A stretch of DNA of 29,943 nucleotides. Source: Lobulomyces angularis. Lineage: Eukaryota; Chytridiomycota; Chytridiomycetes; Lobulomycetales; Lobulomycetaceae. The position numbers and the translations under genes are program-made. The notes under the pieces were generated by a model. The model was not told the DNA's origin, searched no databases, and saw only the letters and a program-made list of their open reading frames with translations. Below are positions 10,039-22,698 of this stretch, piece by piece; position 1 is the stretch's first letter, and each line of letters begins with the position of its first letter. Location: NCBI GenBank assembly GCA_027604685.1, contig JADHYX010000272.1, forward strand, positions 1 to 29,943, read 5' to 3'.

Positions 10039-12533
10039 ATGGAAAATAACATTGTTAAAGCTGAATCACAGGAGTACAGTATATATTCTTCTGAGAAAAC
10101 TCAAGTAAAACATCATCTAATGAAAATTCTTGGCCAAGAGTATGCAATTTTTTTTCTTTTTTTAATCCATACACGTGTAAATCTAGTATTAAGTTAAGTG
10201 ATTTTAAGGATACAGATCTCAGAAGAAAAGTTATAAAAAAAGATGAAAGTGAAGAAGATCTTGATGAAGAAGGGAATAAGAAAGAAAAAAAATCTTTCTT
10301 TAAGAAAAAAAATAAAAGTTTTTTTTTTGGAAGAAACAAAGCTTATGGTATTCAGTTTGAAATAAAATTTATATGAAGAAAAAAAGCGCCCTTATCAAAC
10401 TTTCATTAGAAACTCATAAAAAAATAATTTTGATAATAATTTTCATCTTTCGCAGAACAGAGAAGGATTACATGATTTTTTTAAAGCATTTCAAATATTT
10501 TGCAATTAAAAATTTAATTTAATACAAAATATATTTGTATAGATGAAAATGATCCAGATGATGGTATCTCAGGTTTACGAAGGAGAGCTGCAGATCCTGA
10601 TATTCTGCCGTGGATTTTGAAACCTAATGATAAACTTGAATATGAAGGAAATGTTGAAGGTGCGCAGAGTAGCCAGTATGTCTTCTTCGTATTGTCGGTA
10701 GGGTTAAATAAAATTTGCCCACTTTAAAAATAGTTCAAACAATGCAAGATATTCTATTATGTGTTATATATTGTTTAAAAGATATTTTTTTTTCGACTCT
10801 ATTAGGATGGCCACTTTAATGTGGTTCCTGCAGCAAAGTGGTACAAATTTAAAGCGAAAGCAAGTTACCAAACTTTTACAACTGAAGAAGCAGAAGAAAA
10901 GATGTCTATTTCTAAACGTGGCATGAAAGGAGAGGATCTTTGGATGATGAAAAAATTTTTAAAAAATAAGGAAGATATAGGACCAGATGGCATAAAGCTA
11001 GAGGATGGCAATCAGGTTGAAACAAAACGCAAACTGAAGGTTACTGACGCAGATAGGTAATGTTTTAAAACTTCATATTTATTTTATTTTTTGCTTTACC
11101 AAGTTTCACTTCAAAAAAATACAAACGTCCTAGAGACGAATTAGCCGAGGAGCTAGATTTTGATAACGATGAGCATTTTCAGGATGATGATGGTTTAGTC
11201 GATTTAGGCTTGGATAATCAAGAAGAGACCCAGGAAGCTGCAGCGAGATTGCTGGGAAAAAACACTTTGCGGGATTTTGAAGATGAAGATTTTGATATAG
11301 AAGAAAAAAAAATGACAAAAGCGGAAAAAGTTAAGAAAAATACTGTTATTTTTACAAATTATTAATTTTTGTATTTAGAAAATTAAAAAAATTTTGAAAA
11401 AACAAGAGGCAGCAGAATTGGCAAAAATGGGACAAGAGGCTTATCTTTCCGATGATGATGAACTTTCATCTGTAGATTATAAAATTATAGTTTTTATTTA
11501 TTCATTGTAATTATAGGATGATAGTGAAGCGGAACTGGAAAAAATTAGAGAAGCTGAAAAGCTTGAAAAAGAAAAGCTAGCGAGTCAGGAACAGTCGGAG
11601 GACACATCGATTTCAAAAATTAGTTTAAAAAGGAAAGATATGGATATTGAGAAGAAAAGTGGGTCTCCTTTACCAACTGGAGGTCCGAACTTGTTTCACA
11701 AGAAGTTGAAAAAAAACGATGGAAAGTCTTCTCCAAAATCCAGTTCAAACTCACCAAAATATACTTCATCACAGCAATTACAGCAGAAAAATTTACCTAG
11801 AGAGAGTAGTCCTCTTCGAGAAAGTAGTGCCAGTCCAGGACACTCCGCAGCCGCTAAATTTAAGGTGTGTGGTTCTATGTCTCCCATACCACCACCACCC
11901 AGTGGAGCAGAGGTTTTAAAGAGGGAAAGAGAAAGAAGAAGACTTGCTAAACAAGGGTCACAAAGCCCACCTCAAGGTTCTGTTAGTCCGCAGAATATTT
12001 TTTACCAAGGGACGCAATTATCTGGGCAAACTTCACCGCAGTCTAATGTCAGTGATCCAAAAAGTCCTCCCAATTATCAGAACGAATCTCTGCCACCTCC
12101 AGCTAAACAAGCTAAGCGGCCTTTAATAAAAGTTAAACAAGGTACCCCTAGTTCGCCTGGAACTCCAGCGACAATGGTGGATAGTCCTACTGGTAGTAAT
12201 GGTAGCTCATCGTCTTCCAGAAAAAAAAAAAGTCCTGGCGGTAATAATGCAACAAATGAAGATCCAGGGGAAGGTAATGTTAAAATTATGTTTATAAGAA
12301 AATTAATCCCTTTTTGATTTTTTATTTTATTTTATTTAATCATAGTTTTAGAGCGAGCAGTTTTAGAGTATTTAAGAAAAAATCGAGACTGCCAAACCAA
12401 AGAAATGGTTCAAGAAATTAAACCTTTACTTCGCAGCGAAGAAATGAAGGTGAAATTAAAGATGATTATAAAAAAAGTCGCAGATCATGATCCAAAAACG
12501 AAGTGTCTAAGTTTGAAGGATCAGTTCAAATAA
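10039..12533 (+). CDS. Transcription initiation factor IIF, alpha subunit (RAP74/Tfg1)
   Basis: TFIIF alpha pairs with the beta subunit and recruits RNA polymerase II to promoters. Eight exons (10039-10139, 10187-10347, 10543-10697, 10806-11056, 11104-11329, 11379-11471, 11517-12273, 12346-12533) close in phase to 643 residues. The N-terminal dimerisation barrel is shown by VKHHLMKI near the start, then LPWILKPNDKLEYEGNVEG, SSQYVFFVLS, and KWYKFKAKASYQTFTTEEAEE with W151. An acidic, Lys-rich middle follows. Then comes a long Ser/Pro linker with about a dozen SP dipeptides. The last exons form the C-terminal winged helix (VLERAVLEYLRK to the stop, about 582-643) that in other species contacts the CTD phosphatase Fcp1. 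Introns are 45-195 bases. The linker is the only part that departs from family expectation. Confidence 0.92.
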
Positions 12534-12870
12534 AATAAAAATTTTTCACTTTTTTTTTTTACTCTTTCTCGTTTTTATACGCAAACCTAAATTATTTAAT
12601 CTTTTTTCTTTTTTTTTTTTTAATATTTTTTATAAATTTATTTTCACTATTAATTGTTTTTTAGAATTATTTCTTTTATATAAAAAAAATAAGACAGTTT
12701 TACTTTAAGAAAATAAACTAATAGTTTTTTATTAAAATAAATAATTGGCTGCATGGAGACATAGTGCTTGAACAATATGCTTTTTAACATCTAGACAAAA
12801 ATAAATTAAACAGTTACACAAAAATTTTTAAATAGCTGTCTTCAGCACCATTTGGCAACAGTAGCGAAAA
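12534..12870. other. AT-rich gap, possible Fanzor 3' flank
   Basis: No gene. The left part (about 12534-12735) is T- and A-rich 3' flank of TFIIF alpha. From about 12740 the base composition becomes less AT-rich and looks like the adjoining Fanzor relic. A small hairpin is visible near 12862-12875 (GTAG stem, CGAAAA loop, CTAC). In TnpB and Fanzor loci the guide RNA comes from the region at and beyond the nuclease 3' end, so 12740-12870 is where a remnant would lie; this is only positional inference. Confidence 0.4.
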
Positions 12871-13542
12871 CTACTCAGGAAGATTAGCTTTTTGGAACCT
12901 GACGGGACGACTACTGAGTACTGCTGGTCTACCTGTTCCTATGATTGTTGACTTTACAATCTTCTGCATATTACAAGTACTCAATGTGTCTCGATTCCAG
13001 TAACGTCTTCCCCATCCTTGTTTTATACACTGAAGGTTGTTACAACCTAACAATATGGACAATTTCCATTTTACCTTTCCTTCTTTGCCAAGGTCTAGAA
13101 GACAAACGGTTCTTAAAATTCTTTTCCACATTTCCATCACACAATGGACACAATGATGAAGTTTTGTATTCATCAATTAGAAAACACCTAATCTTGTTTC
13201 TCTTAAACACTGTTCTCCACCCTTTGGTCTTTGACGATTGATGGAATTTTATTGTTCTTCTAGCATCACTCCAATCACCCATCACCACCACAAAATCATT
13301 TCCATATTTCTTCTTCATGTACTTAATCAAATTTTGTTCCGTCTGTTGCGTGTTCATAAAAGTTTTCCATTTCCACTTGTTGTGAACAGTTTAGTTTCCT
13401 CAGAGTGTTGTTTTCCGTGATAAGTACGATGAATTTGTTGAGATAATGACGATGAAAATAGTTCGTTTTGCATTTGTGTGGTGTTTAATTTATTTTTGTC
13501 CAGATGTCAAAAAACATTTTGTCCTAGCACTATGTGTAACAT
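12871..13542 (-). pseudogene. Fanzor (eukaryotic TnpB-like RNA-guided nuclease), broken C-terminal half
   Basis: Fanzors are RNA-guided DNA endonucleases related to bacterial TnpB and carried by transposons. Three frames cover the relic in order. The first (about 13542-13355) has LGQNVF, then KLNTTQMQNE, resembling the RuvC-I region and the Fanzor YTxxQR segment, with one internal stop near 13510. The second (13390-13040) has KWKWKTFMNT, GDWSDARR and the DEYKTSSLCPLC box. The third (13176-12871) has LGCNNLQC, the WNRD motif of RuvC-III followed by a short helix, and a GRPAVL tail. CPLC plus CNNLQC form the expected zinc-binding pair. Two frameshifts and at least one stop break the gene, and the usual N-terminal half is absent. 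The segment is clearly richer in G+C than its surroundings (27 of 60 bases at 12901-12960). The alternative, a working gene with introns, is unlikely because the breaks lack good splice sites. Confidence 0.85.
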
Positions 13543-13688
13543 TTTATATATATTTAATTGCAAAAAAAAAAAAACTGAACAAAAAATAAAACACATAATA
13601 AAGCCGTTTAAAAAATAAAAAAAAAAAATGGAAAAAATTCTTTTAAAAATGTAAATAAAAGAAAAAAAATTTTTTTTTCTTTTCAATA

Positions 13689-15332
<1,644 letters not shown>

Positions 15333-16082
15333 AATTTATTTCACAGTTATATTTTTTTAAATATATTTTTATGAGTATTTAACTACCAATTGGTTACACA
15401 TATACAAAAAAGTTCATAGATGGAATATGAGTTGTTTTGGAAGTAATCAAAAATATAATTCAATTATTTATCTGAAAAGTGAAGCTTTTGAAAGGTGTTG
15501 AGAAATTACGGTTGAACTAATGGAATGCAATTCTTACGACTTGCAGGAAAGCTTCAACGAAGTTTCTTTAACGTGATATTAAAAATACCATCACTTCATC
15601 ACCTACAGCACAAAAAAATTTCGTTATGCACATTAAAGTAAATTAATCAGCGGTTGGTTTGACTAAAACTGCACATCGAAAAAAATTTCGAAGCTGCAAC
15701 GGAAACCACTATCGCTACAAGTTCAGTTCATACAAAATATCGCTACAAGTTCAGTTCATACAAAATCTCATTTTTAAATCGTGTATATGGTATTCTTAGA
15801 GTTGGCCATTTCATTTGGAATTAAAATTTATAATAATGATATGAGCACTTTAATTCTAGATTATTGCTTACTTCAAATTTACTTCACAATATTGATTTTC
15901 AATTATAGAGTCTTATACATACTTCCCTATTTTATATAGAACTTGATATTCATGCACAATTTAAATTATAAATTTAATTCAAAAAATTAAAAAAACAACC
16001 AAATAGATTCTAATGAATTTATATTTTATTTGAAAATTTTTTTTTTTTTTTTTTTTTGGGTTATTTTTTAAATGATATTTAT
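15333..16082. promoter_or_regulatory. Divergent intergenic region
   Basis: 750 bases between the start codons of aspartate aminotransferase (minus) and the large PPR-like gene (plus), presumably holding both promoters. It contains a 28-base tandem duplication (listed separately) and a run of 21 T at 16037-16057 just upstream of the PPR-like start. No RNA gene was recognised. Confidence 0.45.
15711..15766. repeat. Perfect 28-base tandem duplication
   Basis: Two adjacent identical copies, 15711-15738 and 15739-15766, each beginning ATCGCTACAAG and ending CATACAAAAT. They lie in the divergent region upstream of aspartate aminotransferase, outside any reading frame. Confidence 0.95.
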
Positions 16083-19000
16083 ATGATCAATAAGAAGCTT
16101 ATTAATAAACTTCCACTAGTATCGAGTCATTTTTACATGAAGTCTAATAGATTGCACGCAACCACTAGTTTTAAATTTAAAAAGTATGAACTTTTATTGA
16201 AAATTGTTTTAAATTTGCCTTTTACAATTAACAGTAGCTGTGATAATATAGAAAAAAAAGACCAAAATGAAAATTTTGCTTACAATACTGAAATTTTAAC
16301 AAATGATACTTCACACAGGTTTGTTTGTTTACTCTTTCACTTTTTTTTTACAAAAAAAAAATTTTTTTGATTTGTAGGAAAGTAAAAGAAAAAATAGAAA
16401 ATCAACAGAAAATTCAGTTTAAAAGTTCTGACTTATTATTAGGGCAGGAAAAAAAGTTGGATATCGCGTCATATTTATTCATTTACTCAGTTGAACAACT
16501 TTGCTCTGACATGAAGTATTCATTAGCCCTTGAATTGTTATTTTCAATTTGTACGAATTATCATCTTAATACTCAGTACTATGAATATTTTTGTGCAATA
16601 TTAAAGAAGAGTTTTATTCGCAAAAAATTTGATTGTAGAAAACAAAGGTATACTGGCTATACTGATAAACATGTTGATATCACCATTCATTCAGCTTTAA
16701 AAAAACTTTTGAAGCATATTGATACCTTGAATATTAACATTTCCAAGAATACCATAGACGATTTGAGTTTTTTATGTATGAAGCTAAAGGATTACAACAG
16801 TTTAACCTCATTATTTGATTATGTTATGGAACTTGTGTATATTGGCAAAGAAAACGGTAGAACAAAGCTTGAAAATGAATGGCAAGATCAATTTAATGGA
16901 AAATTTAGTTCAAAATCTTTAAGTTATTTCATTTTTGCAAATGTTAATATAAAATCTGATTTCAATTCAATTAATTTTTCCGTCATTTCCACTATACTGG
17001 AGCAAGCTAATAGTAGATTTGAGTTGATGAGAAGGATGAGGAGACTGATACCTAATTTAACAGAAAAAGTTCTTTCCAAGTTAATTTTTTTGTATTTAAA
17101 AAAAAAAAACATTATGATTTTAAGTGAAATTTTGAAATTTGCAATTTTAAAACTTTTCACCAAAAACTTTACAAATACTTTTACATCCTTGCTCACCAAA
17201 ATGCTGCCTCCAGATTTTACTCTTTTATTTAAAAATGTTGGATATTTTTGCTGTAATTTTGTTTTTGAAAGAGAAAACTTATCAGATACTTCATTATTAG
17301 CTGCAAACCAAGTGAAATTATGCTGTGAAACTTTAATAATGTTTGCCAATTTAATTTTTGAAAAAAAAATTCTATTGACAGTGGAAGGTTTCGACATGTT
17401 TTCACAAATATTGTCAGTTATAAACAAGGAAAATAGATATCTTGATTTCTATCTTGGCAGTAATTTACTATCAAATAACTCCTTTTCGATGTGGAGCAAG
17501 CATCTTTTTGCTACAAAAAATTTTAGTGGTATTTCAACTCTTTGTAAGTACATGCAAAAAAATGATTTTTATTTTGGTGACCTTGAAAATAGCGAATTAG
17601 TGGTAAAACTTTATTGTCAGGCTAAAGATATTGCTCGTTTAGATGAAATCACCACTTTTCTTTTGAACTTCGAGAAACCGATGAACCTAAAACTATATTT
17701 CGTATTAATCCATAACTATACCAACAGTGAGAAATTTGATATTGCATTTCGAATATTGTGTCATTTAAAAGAATTTAGCAAAGTTTCAAAATTTGAGACA
17801 CATTTTATGATTTTATTGATGAGAAAGGTTCCCACGTTTCACAGGTGTTCCAGAGTTTTATTATCAGTTGTGAATCAGCATTCTAGCAGTTTTTTACCTT
17901 GTTTATATGTGCTAATGCAAAACTTCAAAGACGCTTCTATGGAACAGTATTTTTCTTTGTATTGTTCCTTGGAAAGTACTATTGTTGATCAAAAGCTTTT
18001 TGATATGATGCTGTCTAAAGTAAAAAGGTATCAAGATGACATGGAGTCGAAAGAAGGCAGCCAGCTGTTTACCTTATATCCAAAAATAACTAAAAAGTTG
18101 TACCATATTTTTACCTACCTCAATAAACAGCGTTCTTTCAATGGAATTACTATAAATGAAAAAGGAAATTTAATTTTTACAGAATTTTTTTTTTGTTACG
18201 GACAATTTCATGATGTTGTTAGTATCGCGAGCTCCTACAAAAACAGTAGTAGCATTTGTGATAATTTATTTAATTTACTTCAAGAAGCAATCAAGAAAAA
18301 GAAAAATTTTAAAGCATTAAGGTTGATATTGAAGATTGAAAAGTTTAATTGGATAATACCTAGTAATCTTTTGGAAGATTTTGCAAAGAATTTGTCATCA
18401 GTTCATCTAAACAAAAACTTTAATTTAATTCATGCTCATTTTAAAGAACTAAAACAAGTGATTTCAATTTTGAGAAGCAAAGAAAAAACTCTGTTAAAAG
18501 AAATTAGTATAATCAGTGGAAAATTAATTAATCTGTATTTAAAACAGCACTGTACTGGATATATTGATTTTTCAAATGAGATTTTATTTCTTTATAAAAA
18601 TATACCCCAAAAAAATCTAATTACTATACCCTATAATTTTATATCAATAATATTAGATGTTTTTGCTAGAAAAGAAAGCTTAGAGGCTTCAGAATATATA
18701 CTTTTAAATGATCTAAAGTTGCTTGATTTGAAACCTAACGAAAAATTGTTTACCCGGATCCTTCAAATATGTAAAAGTATGAAGAGAAATGATAGGTTTA
18801 ATTTTTGGTTGTCAAAAATGGAAGACTTTAACATTAAGGCCGATGTTCACATTTTAAGTATTATTGCAAAAGATAGTTTTGATACTGGTAACTTGACTAA
18901 AGCTACGGAAATTTTAAAAATAGTAACTCTCAATCCAACTTTTATCGAGCTGGATGTATTATTTTTCAACATTCTTATTTTGGGATTTATGAAGGAGAAT

Positions 19001-20482
19001 TTATTTGATTTGGCTAGAGAAACTTTGGACCAAATGTTGAAATTGGATATTTTTCCTGACAAATATACTATACTTGCTATGACTGTAAATATTCATAAGC
19101 GTGGCGATGTGGTTTATTGTTTACAAGTTTTTAATGAACTGTTCAAGAAGAATAAAATCTACTTTAATGATCATGTTTTTTGCAATTTTTTTATTAACTT
19201 TGCCAAGGTACTCGGTAGTATTGAACCCACTGTACTTGATAGATCACAATCCGTTAAGATAATAGAAGGAATCCTAGAAAAAATGTTTGATCTTGGTATC
19301 CCTGGAGATTTTAAAACTTGGACCAGTATTATGGTTAATTACATGATTGTTGGTGACTTTAAACAGGCGGCAAGATGCTGGGAGCAACTAAAATTGCCTC
19401 CTACCCTACGTCAGCGGTTTGCCAACAACTCCATACTTATATATTACTCTGAAAAACTACAATTACAAAATCACGAAAAATTCCGTCATTTACTTGAACT
19501 TCCTAGTAATAAAACGATAGACGTAAAACCATTGTATGTCCTGATTAAATGTTTTCGGCAAGAGTTTACTGCAAAACTTCACAGTCAAAGTTCTGTTTTT
19601 AATAAATTTTCTGGTGATGTTTTACAATACTATATCACTGATCATTTTGAAAAAAATTTTAATGATGATAATCTTGTCATTGACAAATATAAACATCAAG
19701 GTAAAAACTTGAAGCAAGTGGAAGATGAGAATTTATTATTGAATTTATATTATTTGCTAAACGAAGTTGAACTTTGCTGCAAAATTGGAGTTATACTTGA
19801 TACTTTAACATGGCACACCTTATTTAAAACCTTGTCAAACTTAAATTTGGGGTACTTTTCTGTTCAACTTTTAGTTAACTTAATTGAAGATTTTGAAAAT
19901 GAATTTTATCGTTTAAAAGATTTAATGCTTAAAAGGCAACAGTATATGTCATGTAAAGAAAAGTTTTTTAAGGGGGAGGCAAACTTTGAAACTGGACTAT
20001 TAGATTCAAAAGAATTTTTTAAAGTTGAGGAAGATATATTTGAATTCAATTACAGATTTTTCAATTTTTTGAATTCATTTGAAAAGTTTGACAACAGCTG
20101 TTTAAATATCATTTTGGGGAATTTAGTTGCAAACGTAAAAAAAAAAACCGAGGAAAACAATTTCTCTTCTTTTGAAGAAGATTCACTTGCTTCAATCGAT
20201 TTTTTAAAGTCCACCAAGACACTTTTTACAAGTTTAAAGAAATTTGATGCATTTTTGAAATTTAACAAGATTAAAAAATTTTCACCAAAGGAAAGTTTTA
20301 TCACATCAAGTGGAAAAAAATTAAAAAACTCAAATTTTTTTACAAGTTCAGATTTTTTTATTATGGATAATGAAATTGCTACTGCCTCTGAGGACGGCAT
20401 TAATAGTGATGAGCATTATGAGTATTATACGGTTGCTGATGATTTGTTGCTTACGATAAGAAATGTAGAAAAAACCATTTAG
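16083..20482 (+). CDS. Very large PPR-like helical-repeat protein, probably mitochondrial
   Basis: Two exons (16083-16318, 16378-20482) separated by a 59-base intron give 1446 residues. The reading frame is open a little further upstream, but the first in-frame ATG is at 16083. The first 60 residues are basic and nearly free of acids, like a mitochondrial leader. Almost the whole protein is alpha-helical. Clear pentatricopeptide units occur in the second half: FFNILILGFMKENLFDLARE followed by MLKLDIFPD near 938-975, a unit around 866-920 (KLFTRILQICKSMKRND), and TWTSIMVNYMIVGDFKQAAR near 1060-1090. The N-terminal half reads as more divergent helical pairs. It is likely an organellar RNA-binding factor for transcript stability or translation; no named orthologue is recognised. 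The C-terminal 100 residues are Ser/Phe/Lys-rich and end in an acidic patch. Confidence 0.75.
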
Positions 20483-20686
20483 AAAAATTAAAATAAATTT
20501 AAAAAAATAACTTATAGATGTAATAAAAGACAACTCTAAAAATATACAATAAATTTTTTGAGACCTTAATTTTCTTGTAATAATAATTACTGTATCTATT
20601 TTAATAATAAAAAATTAATCTAAAAATAAAAAATAAATATAAAGTAGAAAAAAAACCTAGATTTACTTTAAAAAAAATAAAGATTT

Positions 20687-22153
20687 CTATATTTTCCAAC
20701 CTAATCTTCTATTAGACGAAACAGGTACCATTTGGTGAACTTCTCTATGCAGCTCTGGGTTCTCTAACCTTGTCAAGCAAGGTAAGCAACAGCAAAAGCA
20801 GCAAAAAAGCAACGATAATATAATAAATATAGGAATAAATATTACAGCACCGCTGGGTATGCCATTTGAACTTGTCAATCTTTGAATTAATAATCCTAAG
20901 CCTGTATAAAACAAAGCACCGAAAATGATGAAAAAAACCACAGAGGCCAGGAGTTTTGCAGACTTTTCTTGTCGGATTTGTTCCGTTTGCATACCAGTTC
21001 CACTCCTTAATTCTCTGTACGACAATATTATGCTGATAAAACTTAAAATTCCGATTAAATATAATGGTAAGAAAACTAATTGCCACGGAGCAAACTGGTC
21101 ATTGTCCAGCTTTAGCACCAACAATATTGACTGAATAATCCTCAATACAATGTTGATAAAAATGTCGTAGACTTGAAGTAAAATTTCTTTTGAGGAAAGA
21201 GGTCTGCTGTGGTGAATCTCAGTTTCTTCATCCGCCGCATTATAGGATGGAGATTTACCCATTTTTACAATTGTGATGAAGCCAATGAAAGATATTAGTA
21301 GGTGAAAAAGCTCCATTATCCACCAAGGAATAAATACTAATGCCCATGAAGAGGTAACAACTTCCTGTAGCCTTAAACTAATCAAAACTTGGAATAGTGC
21401 AAAGGCCAAAAAATAACTCAAAATCGATATCCGCTGAAAAAAAGAGTTTTTTTTAATATCATCTAATGGTTCATCATCAGGATGTTCTCTATCTTCATGA
21501 TTTTTTTCCGGGGATTTTGAAAGAACCCATACTAAAGATAAGACAATTAGATCAGCGATAAATGCTGGAATAAATACAACTGGCCAAGGCCAATCTACCT
21601 TTCCATCGACTTTTACTGAAATGAAAGAAGGAAACATTATTAATAAGCCAATAAAAAATGATAGTGCTAAAAACACATAATTCATGTAAATTAAAATATT
21701 TGGATCCATAAAACTTGAGTATCCTCCCATAGATTCAAACATTTGAATTCCTCTTTCACCCTAAAATTTAAACAAAATATATATAAAAGCTAATTTTACT
21801 TATTTTTAAGCATACATATTTATCGTAAACTTTTCTTTTCTTTTCATCATGAAGTACTTCGTATGCTCTGTTGATGAGTTGAAATTTTTCTAATGCCTCC
21901 TGCGCATCATGTCCAGGCAAAGTACTAATTTTGTCAGGGTGATTTAAAAGAGCCGAACGTCGATAAGACTACATATAAAAATAATTACAAAATTCGGATT
22001 ACCAAAAAATTACAAACCCTTTTTACTTCGTCCATTGTTGCATTTCTTGAAATTCCTAAGACTTCATAAAAGTCTGGACCTAAAAAAATGTTAAATTTTT
22101 AAGTTTATTTAACATTTCATCAAACCTAATGGGGCATTTTCATAATGATTCAT
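20687..22153 (-). CDS. DnaJ-domain membrane protein with TMEM185-like region
   Basis: Four exons (22153-22126, 22079-22018, 21968-21816, 21760-20687) join in phase to 438 residues. Residues 11-81 form a J domain (DFYEVLGISRNATMDEVKR at the start, HPD at 40-42, FQLINRAYEVL, then KVYDKYG), which should stimulate an Hsp70. The rest is a polytopic membrane region with about 8-9 hydrophobic segments. It has a repeated signature of Trp, then V-F-[IL]-P: WPWPVVFIPAF, SSWALVFIPWW, APWQLVFLPLY and a degenerate GAVIFIPIF. This is the pattern of the TMEM185/fragile-X-F-associated family. A Cys-rich patch (CCFCCCLPC) follows the last segment and could be acylated. The gene converges on the large PPR-like gene, with a 204-base shared 3' spacer that shows nothing else. 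The J domain is certain; the membrane family call is probable. Confidence 0.85.
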
Positions 22154-22698
22154 AGCTTTTTTGAAAAAACAAAAATTTTTTTGATGTTACACTATGGCTG
22201 ATTTTGTAGATGAAGATGCTTTTAAAGATAAAAAAAAATAATTAATTATATCAAAAATAAAATAATTTTTGCTTAAATAAACGTATGGAAGATTTAAAGA
22301 AGTTTTGTTCTCTTAATGAATCCACATCATTAGAGAACTTTAATGAAATAGAAATTGTGCTGTGTTCAATAAAACTTACAAGTACGCTCTGAACCAAAAT
22401 TTCTGTATGGAAGTGTTTTACCAATTATTTAAAGTGCAAATTTGCTTACCATAATTACTAAGGTGTTTCTCTATTATACATATTTTTACCTGTTTAAATG
22501 TGTTAAATTTTCCTGAAATGAAATGAAAAGTAAAGTTCACTTTGAATAAAATCTGGAACAATTTTTTCTTGAAAAAAAAAAAGTGTGCTTTAAAAACTGT
22601 GATTTAATCTTGCTCAAAATACAAAGAATTTAGAAAATACAAAAATTAAACAATTATTATCTATCTTAAAGGCGAAGTAATATTTTATTGAAAAAAAT
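22154..22698. other. Intergenic region between DnaJ and ArfGAP genes
   Basis: 545 bases upstream of the DnaJ gene and downstream of the ArfGAP stop. The plus strand has two short ATG-started frames: 22194-22241 (acidic, 15 codons, starting MADFVDEDAF) and 22285-22392. The rest is AT-rich with no recognised RNA gene. Confidence 0.45.
22285..22392 (+). CDS. Possible small protein or exon, 35 codons
   Basis: ATG at 22285 reads 35 residues (MEDLKKFCSLNEST at the start) to TGA at 22392. The composition is balanced and unlike the surrounding A/T runs, which is why it stands out. It may be one exon of a small gene that includes the short frame at 22194, but no GT-AG pair convincingly joins them. 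No family is recognised. Confidence 0.2.
   Translation: MEDLKKFCSLNESTSLENFNEIEIVLCSIKLTSTL

Noticed and set aside
13543..13688. Missing N-terminal half of the first Fanzor
   Set aside because: The space up to the aspartate aminotransferase stop is A/T homopolymer-rich and too short, and it shows none of the N-terminal Fanzor motifs.
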